A stretch of 6,108 nucleotides of DNA from Anaerolinea sp. (lineage in GTDB: Bacteria > Chloroflexota > Anaerolineae > Anaerolineales > Villigracilaceae), in NCBI GenBank assembly GCA_020720965.1, contig DYNS01000187.1, positions 1 through 6,108 on the forward strand, in the 5' to 3' direction. The translations under genes and the position numbers were made by a program. The notes beneath the pieces are model-generated. The model made no database searches. It was not told the origin of the DNA and saw only the letters and a list, made by a program, of their open reading frames with translations. Below, in pieces: positions 1 to 4,294 of this stretch; position 1 is the stretch's first letter; every line of letters starts with the position of its first letter.

Positions 1-24
1 TGCGAAGCCCTGCAAAGCCTGTAA
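1..24 (+). CDS. 3' tail of an upstream gene (partial)
   Basis: Reading from base 1 gives seven codons (C E A L Q S L) followed by TAA at 22-24. The last A of this stop is the first base of the next gene's ATG (TAATG arrangement), which is typical of translationally coupled genes in one operon. The piece is too short to identify a product. That it is a real coding tail is inferred only from the stop/start overlap. Confidence 0.4.
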   Translation, partial: CEALQSL

Positions 25-980
25 TGAAAGAAAACGCCGCCCTCCGCAAGGAGACAGCCTTCCTTGTGTTTACTTTGCTGGCGAGCCTTCATTTTGCGTT
101 TTTACGCGCCACCCAAACCTTTACCTACGCCGCTGCCTCTCCAGAAGCTCTCGTCAGTGGGCAAGCGCCCACCCCATATCAATACCGGGTTCTCATGCCG
201 CTTGCCGCGCACGCCCTGCCATTGCCCCCCGCCGAGGCGTTGCGCTTGTTGGAGTTTTCTGCCACACTGGGGTTGTTTTATGCCACCCGCGCCCTCCTTC
301 GCGCGTTTTTGGCAAACGATAACCAGGCAATGTTGCTGACTTTGGCTGTGGCGTACATCCTGCCTTTCAACTTTACCAACACCTTTCATTACCCCTGGGA
401 TATTACATCCCTTCTGTTTACAACTCTGTGCCTCCTCGCCTTGCGCCGTCAGGCATGGGGCTGGTACTACCTCCTGTTCATCATCGCCACCTTCAACCGC
501 GAAACAACCTACCTGCTCACCCTTACCCAAGTGTTTTACGCTCTCTTTTTTCTCAAAACGCCCCTGCCCCACCTCGTCAAGCACGTCCTGGCGCAAGCCA
601 GCCTGTGGCTGGCGATTAAAACTGGGCTGTTCTTTGCTTTTCGGCATAACCCGGCTCAGGGTTTGGGATTGTTTGAAGTGCAATTGCTCCGCAACCTGCA
701 ACAACTCAGCCAGCCCGGCATTTTTCTCCTCGTTTTAAGAAATTGGGGCATGGTGTGGGTCTTTTTGTTACTTTGGCACAAACACATTCAAGATGCCTTC
801 ATTCGCAGCGCCTTACTGGCAGGAATGACGCAAATGCTCATTTTGCTCACCGTTGGCATAGTGGAAGAAATGCGTATTTACGGAGAATTAATCCCTGCGC
901 TCGTGTTGGCGCTCTCACAAGTAACAGCTGCAATCGTTTCACCCCAACCACAAGAAACCCAAAGGAGAAGCCATGTCTAA
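24..980 (+). CDS. Polytopic membrane protein, GT-C glycosyltransferase-like, function unknown
   Basis: I do not recognise a named family. The 318-residue protein has a short charged N-terminus and about eight to ten hydrophobic segments (roughly 11-29, 74-95, 102-118, 126-140, 145-177, 188-206, 232-250, 263-280 and 286-305), so it is an inner-membrane protein. Polar motifs between the segments look conserved-type: PYQYRVLMP (51-59), YPWDI (123-127), NRETTYLL (158-165) and EEMRIYGELIP (281-291). Polar and acidic loop motifs set among many helices recall polyprenyl-phosphate-dependent GT-C glycosyltransferases and related uncharacterised proteins. That role is inference. The ATG at 24 overlaps the upstream stop but has no visible Shine-Dalgarno. 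A GTG at 66 (Val15) lies 12 bases after AAGGAG (48-53) and is a weaker alternative start. The 3' end overlaps the thiolase start by 8 bases, so the two are probably co-transcribed. Coding is confident, function is not. Confidence 0.8.
   Translation: MKENAALRKETAFLVFTLLASLHFAFLRATQTFTYAAASPEALVSGQAPTPYQYRVLMPLAAHALPLPPAEALRLLEFSATLGLFYATRALLRAFLANDNQAMLLTLAVAYILPFNFTNTFHYPWDITSLLFTTLCLLALRRQAWGWYYLLFIIATFNRETTYLLTLTQVFYALFFLKTPLPHLVKHVLAQASLWLAIKTGLFFAFRHNPAQGLGLFEVQLLRNLQQLSQPGIFLLVLRNWGMVWVFLLLWHKHIQDAFIRSALLAGMTQMLILLTVGIVEEMRIYGELIPALVLALSQVTAAIVSPQPQETQRRSHV
961..967 (+). promoter_or_regulatory. Shine-Dalgarno of the thiolase gene
   Basis: AAAGGAG sits five bases before the ATG at 973, inside the last codons of the membrane-protein gene. 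It fixes the thiolase start. Since the upstream ribosome reads through it and stops at 978-980, just past the ATG, translational coupling is likely. Confidence 0.8.
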
Positions 981-2175
981 AGAAACCGAGGTCGTCATCC
1001 TATCCGCTGCCCGCACGCCCATTGGAAAATTTCAGGGCGGGTTAAGCGGCATTCCTGCGCCGCAGTTGGGCGCCATTGCCATCCGCGCCGCAGTGGAACG
1101 CGCCAACCTGCCCAACCTGGCAGAAATTGACGAAGTTCTCATGGGCAATGTCGTCCAAGCCGGGGAGGGACAAGCCCCTGCCCGCCAAGCCGCCATTTTT
1201 GGCGGCATCCCCTCCAGCGTGGGCGCAGTGACCATCAACAAAGTCTGCGGTTCCGGCTTAAAAGCCGCCATGTTCGCCGCCCAGGCAATCCGCGCCGGGG
1301 ATGGCAAACTGTTTGTGGCGGGCGGCTTCGAGTCGATGTCCCGCGCCCCTTACCTCGTCTCTGGGCGGGGCGGCGAACTGCGCTACGGACATCAGCAGAT
1401 GACGGACGCTCTGCTCCATGATGGTCTTTGGGACCCCTTTGAAAACTGGGGCATGGGCAACTCGGCAGATTTTATTGCCGAGGAATACAAGGTCAGCCGC
1501 GAGGCGATGGATGCCTTCTCGCTGGCGAGCCACCAAAAAGCGGTGGCGGCGCAGGCGGCGGGCAAATTCACCGCCGAAATTGCCCCGGTGGAGTTAAAAG
1601 GGCGCAAAGGGGAGGTGACTGTGCTGAAGGTGGACGAGGGACCCCGCGCAGATGCCTCGCTGGAAGCCCTATCCCGGCTGAAGCCTGCCTTCCGCGCCGA
1701 GGGGCGAGTCACCGCTGGCAACGCATCCACCCTCAACGATGGCGCGGCGGCGGTCATCCTTGCCAGCCGGGCATACGCCGAGGCAAACGGAATCAGACCC
1801 CTGGCGCGGGTGGTGGCATATGCTCAGGCAGCGGTAGCGCCCAAGTGGCTGTTTTCTGCTCCGGCAAAGGCAATTCCCCTCGCCCTCGCCAAAGCGGGTT
1901 GGAACCTGCCTGAAGTGGATTTGATTGAACTGAACGAAGCCTTTGCCGCCCAGGTGCTTGCCAACGGCTACGAACTGGCAAACCAGGGTTGGGATTGGGA
2001 CAAAGTGAACGTAAACGGCGGCGGCATCTCGCTGGGACACCCCATTGGCGCGAGCGGCGGCAGAGTGCTGGCAACCCTGCTATATGCCCTGCAAGACCGG
2101 GGCTTGCGGCGCGGGGTGGCTTCGCTTTGTTTGGGCGGCGGCGAGGCAGTGGCAATGGCAATTGAAGCCGAGTAA
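973..2175 (+). CDS. Thiolase, acetyl-CoA C-acetyltransferase type
   Basis: A 400-residue thiolase, the usual length for biosynthetic (class II) enzymes that condense two acetyl-CoA to acetoacetyl-CoA or run the reverse cleavage in the cytosol. The N-terminal SAARTPIGKF (11-20) is typical. The nucleophilic cysteine is Cys92 in NKVCGSGLKAA, the NEAFAAQ motif is at 321-327, the catalytic His356 is in GGGISLGHPIGASGGR, and the second catalytic Cys386 is in SLCLGGGEAVA. All catalytic residues are therefore present, in the order and spacing of the Zoogloea-type thiolase (Cys89, Asn316, His348, Cys378). The loop usually written HMGxTAEN reads WGMGNSAD here (159-166), a variation near the CoA/substrate pocket, so chain-length preference may differ. 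Acetyl-CoA acetyltransferase (AtoB/PhaA role) is the best call. A 3-ketoacyl-CoA thiolase of beta-oxidation cannot be excluded, because no partner dehydrogenase or hydratase is in view. The gene overlaps its upstream neighbour and is followed by a 33-base gap. Confidence 0.93.
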   Translation: MSKETEVVILSAARTPIGKFQGGLSGIPAPQLGAIAIRAAVERANLPNLAEIDEVLMGNVVQAGEGQAPARQAAIFGGIPSSVGAVTINKVCGSGLKAAMFAAQAIRAGDGKLFVAGGFESMSRAPYLVSGRGGELRYGHQQMTDALLHDGLWDPFENWGMGNSADFIAEEYKVSREAMDAFSLASHQKAVAAQAAGKFTAEIAPVELKGRKGEVTVLKVDEGPRADASLEALSRLKPAFRAEGRVTAGNASTLNDGAAAVILASRAYAEANGIRPLARVVAYAQAAVAPKWLFSAPAKAIPLALAKAGWNLPEVDLIELNEAFAAQVLANGYELANQGWDWDKVNVNGGGISLGHPIGASGGRVLATLLYALQDRGLRRGVASLCLGGGEAVAMAIEAE

Positions 2176-2181
2176 GTGGAG

Positions 2182-2187
2182 TATAAT
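2182..2187 (+). promoter_or_regulatory. Candidate -10 box ahead of the chelatase genes
   Basis: A perfect TATAAT lies in the 33-base gap between the thiolase stop and the chelatase ATG. Upstream, TTGAAG (2162-2167) matches four of six -35 positions, but the spacer is only 14 bases. No good hexamer sits at 16-18 bases. A start about seven bases downstream would give a very short leader that still includes the GAGGA ribosome site. It suggests the chelatase block can be transcribed on its own as well as by read-through. A chance match is possible. Confidence 0.4.
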
Positions 2188-2195
2188 CCCCCGCC

Positions 2196-2200
2196 GAGGA
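2196..2200 (+). promoter_or_regulatory. Shine-Dalgarno of the AAA+ chelatase gene
   Basis: GAGGA lies eight bases before the ATG at 2209. It favours that ATG over the in-frame GTG at 2176, which directly abuts the thiolase stop and would add eleven residues (MEYNPPPRNPP) unlike the family's N-terminus. Confidence 0.7.
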
Positions 2201-2208
2201 ACCCCCCT

Positions 2209-3312
2209 ATGCCTACCATTTACCCATTTACAGCCATCATCGGGCAAGAGCGTATGAAACGCGCCCTCATTCTCAACGCCGTAGATACCCGCATTGGCGG
2301 CGTGTTGATTCGCGGCGAGCGCGGCACGGCAAAATCTACCGGCGCACGCGGGCTTGCGGCTTTGTTGCCCAAAGTGCGGACGGTACAGGGTTGCCGCTTT
2401 GGCTGTGACCCGGAAAACCCCAACGCCCTGTGTACCGAGTGCAAAGAACGCGCCGCCAAGTTGGCCGAACTCCCCTACGAAATTCGCCCCATCCCCTTTG
2501 TAAACCTGCCCGTCTCTGCCACCGAAGACCGGGTGGTAGGCACTTTGGACATTGAGCAAGCGATTCAGAAAGGTGAACGCCATTTTGAGCCGGGCGTGCT
2601 GGCAAACGCCAATCGGGGCTTGCTCTACATTGACGAAGTGAACCTGCTGGACGACCATGTGGTAGATTTGCTGCTGGATTCTGCCGCGATGGGCATGAAC
2701 ATTGTGGAGCGGGAGGGCATCTCCTTCTCACACCCGGCACGATTCATCCTCGTTGGCACAATGAACCCGGAAGAAGGCGACCTGCGCCCTCAACTGCTGG
2801 ACCGCTTTGCCTTCTCGGTGGATATTACCGGCATCCGCGACGCCCGCGAGCGGGTGCAGATTATGGAACACAACATCGCCTTTGAAGCCGACCCGGAAGA
2901 ATTCCGCCAACGGTTTTTGGAAAAGGAAAATGCAATCTCTCACCAAATTGAGCAAGCCCGCGCCCTGCTGGAGAAAGTGAAATACTCCAAACGCGACCTG
3001 CTCTCCATCGCCGCCCTCACCTCCTCCCTTAACGTGGATGGACACCGCGCCGACTTGGTGATTCTTAAAGCCGCCCGCGCCCAAGCCGCCCTGGAAGGTA
3101 GAACCCAAATTACCGACCACGATATTGCCCTGGCAGCCGAGCTTGCCCTGCCGCACCGCATTAAACGCGGTCCTTTTCACCAGGCAGAAGTAACCGCCGC
3201 GCAATTGCAAGAGCGCATCGAAAACCTGGTTGGTCAGTCGGTGGAGAACGAAGAAGAAAGCCAGGAATCCACCGAGAAATCGGAATCGCAGGAAAAAAAA
3301 AGTCGGTCCTAG
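2209..3312 (+). CDS. chlI: ChlI/BchI-type AAA+ chelatase ATPase subunit
   Basis: A 367-residue AAA+ ATPase of the magnesium/cobalt chelatase family, whose hexamers drive metal insertion into a tetrapyrrole held by a large ChlH/CobN-type subunit. From the N-terminus: YPFTAIIGQERMKRAL (5-20), Walker A GERGTAKST (36-44), a cysteine quartet C62/C66/C75/C78, the ATEDRVVGTLDIE insert (104-116), Walker B LLYIDEVNLL (138-147), sensor 1 GTMNPEEG (183-190), arginine-finger region RPQLLDRF (193-200), and sensor-2 helix DGHRADLVILKAARAQAA (277-294). The C-terminus (346-364) is a Glu/Ser-rich linker like the one that joins AAA+ and VWA domains in ChlD. It runs into a nine-A tract and stops at TAG 3310-3312. 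The ATG at 2209 has a GAGGA site. With the -1 frame it would form a fused ChlI-ChlD protein, so this may be the short product of a frameshifting chlD gene. Cobalt is more likely than magnesium if the host is non-photosynthetic, but no B12 or chlorophyll gene lies nearby. Confidence 0.92.
   Translation: MPTIYPFTAIIGQERMKRALILNAVDTRIGGVLIRGERGTAKSTGARGLAALLPKVRTVQGCRFGCDPENPNALCTECKERAAKLAELPYEIRPIPFVNLPVSATEDRVVGTLDIEQAIQKGERHFEPGVLANANRGLLYIDEVNLLDDHVVDLLLDSAAMGMNIVEREGISFSHPARFILVGTMNPEEGDLRPQLLDRFAFSVDITGIRDARERVQIMEHNIAFEADPEEFRQRFLEKENAISHQIEQARALLEKVKYSKRDLLSIAALTSSLNVDGHRADLVILKAARAQAALEGRTQITDHDIALAAELALPHRIKRGPFHQAEVTAAQLQERIENLVGQSVENEEESQESTEKSESQEKKSRS
3293..3301 (+). other. A9 slippery tract, candidate -1 frameshift or transcription slippage site
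   Basis: Nine consecutive A lie at the point where the AAA+ frame must give way to the VWA frame. In the AAA+ frame the codons read GAA AAA AAA AGT, so A_AAA_AAA (3294-3300) is a tandem slippery heptamer. A one-base backward slip resumes at AAG 3300-3302 in the VWA frame. Alternatively, RNA polymerase adding one A gives the same fusion, a mechanism known for the A9 of Thermus thermophilus dnaX. The zero-frame stop follows nine bases after the heptamer's end. Only weak Shine-Dalgarno-like bases (GGA 3282-3284, AGGA 3290-3293) precede it. A sequencing or assembly error in the homopolymer could mimic this. Confidence 0.65.
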
Positions 3313-3329
3313 AAGATACGGTTGAAGAC

Positions 3330-3347
3330 GATACCCAACCGGGTATC
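3330..3347 (+). promoter_or_regulatory. Hairpin downstream of the slippery tract
   Basis: GATACCC (3330-3336), loop AACC and GGGTATC (3341-3347) form a perfect 7-bp stem. TCGGT just after the tract (3303-3307) can also pair with ACCGA (3348-3352), directly adjoining the hairpin, which would close a larger structure beginning only two bases after the slippery heptamer. It could stimulate frameshifting. The simple hairpin alone, 29 bases past the heptamer, is farther than the usual 5-9 bases. There is no T-tract, so it is not an intrinsic terminator. Confidence 0.4.
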
Positions 3348-3368
3348 ACCGAGCCCGCCCGGCAAGAC

Positions 3369-4253
3369 GTGTTCGCCTCCCAAAATGCAAACTGGTGGGA
3401 TGGCGGGCAAAAGGTCAAGCCGGGCGAAACGTTTGCCCCCCGCAAACTGGATACCCCGCTGGATAAACTCGCCCGCAAACAAGCCGGGCGGCGCTCCGAG
3501 ACGGTGACAGAACGCAGACGCGGACGCTACATCAAAGCCCGCCCCGCCAACGGCAGCACCGACATCGCCTTCGATGCCACCATCCGCGCCGCCGCGCCCT
3601 ACCAGGCACGCCGCGAAGAAAAACGCCAACGCCTCGCCTTCGCCATCGAAAAAGGCGACCTGCAAAAAAAGATACGGGTAAAGCGCATGGCAAACCTGGT
3701 GCTTTTCCTGGTAGACGCCTCCTGGAGCATGGCAGTTGCCGAGCGCATGAACGCCACCAAAGGCGCCATCCTCTCCCTGCTGACGGATGCCTACCAACGC
3801 CGTGACCGGGTTGGGCTTATCGTCTTTCAGAAAGACCGCGCCACCCTCATCTTGCCGCCCACCAACAGCGTACAACTGGCGCAAAGGGCGCTGGTAGATA
3901 TTCCAGTCGGCGGAAAAACCCCCCTCTCCGCCGGGCTGTTGATGGCGGGAGATATTCTAAAGCGGGAAAAAACCTCCCACCCAGATGTGGAACCCCTCCT
4001 GATTGTGCTGACCGACGGCGCGGGAAACGTCTCCATTGGAACCCAACCCCCGTTGGAAGAATCGCACCATTTTGCAGAATTAATCGCCAATGAAAGCGTA
4101 AAAAGCGTGGTCATCAACATGGAACACGCCGCCTTCGACCAGGGTTTGGCGCAGCAACTGGCAGACCACCTCAAAGCGCCTTGTTACTCCCTGGCAGATA
4201 TGAAAGCCGAAAATTTGTACCAGGCAGTGCAAAAAGAAATGGCAAGAAAATAG
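3369..4253 (+). CDS. chlD: ChlD-type VWA domain (chelatase subunit D half)
   Basis: Read from GTG 3369 this is 294 residues, but the frame is open upstream to the A9 tract at 3293-3301, and I think it is mainly translated as the C-terminal half of a frameshifted fusion. The GTG has no Shine-Dalgarno, and the first in-frame ATG (3687) would remove the conserved linker. Residues 41-90 carry the ChlD linker signature RRSETVTERRRGRYIKARP...DIAFDATIRAAAPYQARR. The VWA domain follows at about 107-290. MIDAS metal site: Asp116, Ser118, Ser120 in VDASWSMA; Thr184 in GGKTPLSAGL; Asp216 in LTDGAGN. All metal ligands are present. The consensus DASGS is DASWS here. The VWA domain binds the large chelatase subunit and links ATPase motion to metal insertion. 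The gene ends six bases before a strong terminator stem. Family call is firm; the start and the metal (Co versus Mg) are not. Confidence 0.88.
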   Translation: MFASQNANWWDGGQKVKPGETFAPRKLDTPLDKLARKQAGRRSETVTERRRGRYIKARPANGSTDIAFDATIRAAAPYQARREEKRQRLAFAIEKGDLQKKIRVKRMANLVLFLVDASWSMAVAERMNATKGAILSLLTDAYQRRDRVGLIVFQKDRATLILPPTNSVQLAQRALVDIPVGGKTPLSAGLLMAGDILKREKTSHPDVEPLLIVLTDGAGNVSIGTQPPLEESHHFAELIANESVKSVVINMEHAAFDQGLAQQLADHLKAPCYSLADMKAENLYQAVQKEMARK

Positions 4254-4258
4254 CCCAC

Positions 4259-4294
4259 AACAAAACCCCTCTCCGGTTGGAGAGGGGTTTTGTT
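4259..4294. terminator. Bidirectional intrinsic terminator between convergent genes
   Basis: AACAAAACCCCTCTCC (4259-4274), loop GGTT (4275-4278) and GGAGAGGGGTTTTGTT (4279-4294) form a perfect 16-bp stem. The GC-rich core is flanked by A-rich and T-rich arms, so transcripts from either side end in a G/C stem followed by TTTTGTT. It starts six bases after the chlD-type stop and overlaps by two bases the stop of the opposing ABC gene (TAA on the minus strand, 4293-4295). Confidence 0.92.

Larger units (their letters stand above)
2209..4253 (+). other. chlD: Predicted ChlI-ChlD fusion product across the frameshift
   Basis: Joining 2209-3300 to the -1 frame from 3300 to the TAG at 4251-4253 gives 364 + 317 = 681 residues: AAA+ domain, acidic linker, then ChlD linker motifs and a VWA domain. 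This is the architecture and approximate size of the single-chain putative cobaltochelatase/ChlD proteins found in many B12 producers. Linker composition supports one continuous protein. The AAA+ frame is acidic up to the A-run, and the -1 frame becomes acidic (LEDTVEDDTQPG) right after it. Before the run, the -1 frame reads basic and unnatural (GERRRKPGIHRE). The fused product is inferred, not shown. Confidence 0.6.

Noticed and set aside
102..704. A 200-codon minus-strand frame inside the membrane-protein gene
   Set aside because: Low-complexity Gln/Gly/Lys-rich translation without a recognisable domain; it mirrors the hydrophobic codons of the real gene.
2176..2208. GTG at 2176 as the start of the AAA+ gene
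   Set aside because: It abuts the thiolase stop with no ribosome site of its own and adds a proline-rich stretch not expected at the family's N-terminus. ATG 2209 has GAGGA eight bases upstream.
3330..3347. Hairpin after the AAA+ stop as a transcription terminator
   Set aside because: No T-tract follows and the downstream frame encodes a conserved ChlD linker. A structural role in recoding fits better.
3664..3670. Run of seven A within the VWA half
   Set aside because: The reading frame is uninterrupted and family-like on both sides (GDLQKKIRVKR), so no frame change is needed.
2209..4253. MoxR/VWA regulatory pair or generic AAA+/VWA chaperone instead of a chelatase
   Set aside because: The ATEDRVVGTLDIE insert, the RPQLLDRF motif and the GRYIKARP...DIAFDATIRAAAP linker are specific to ChlI/ChlD-type chelatase subunits.
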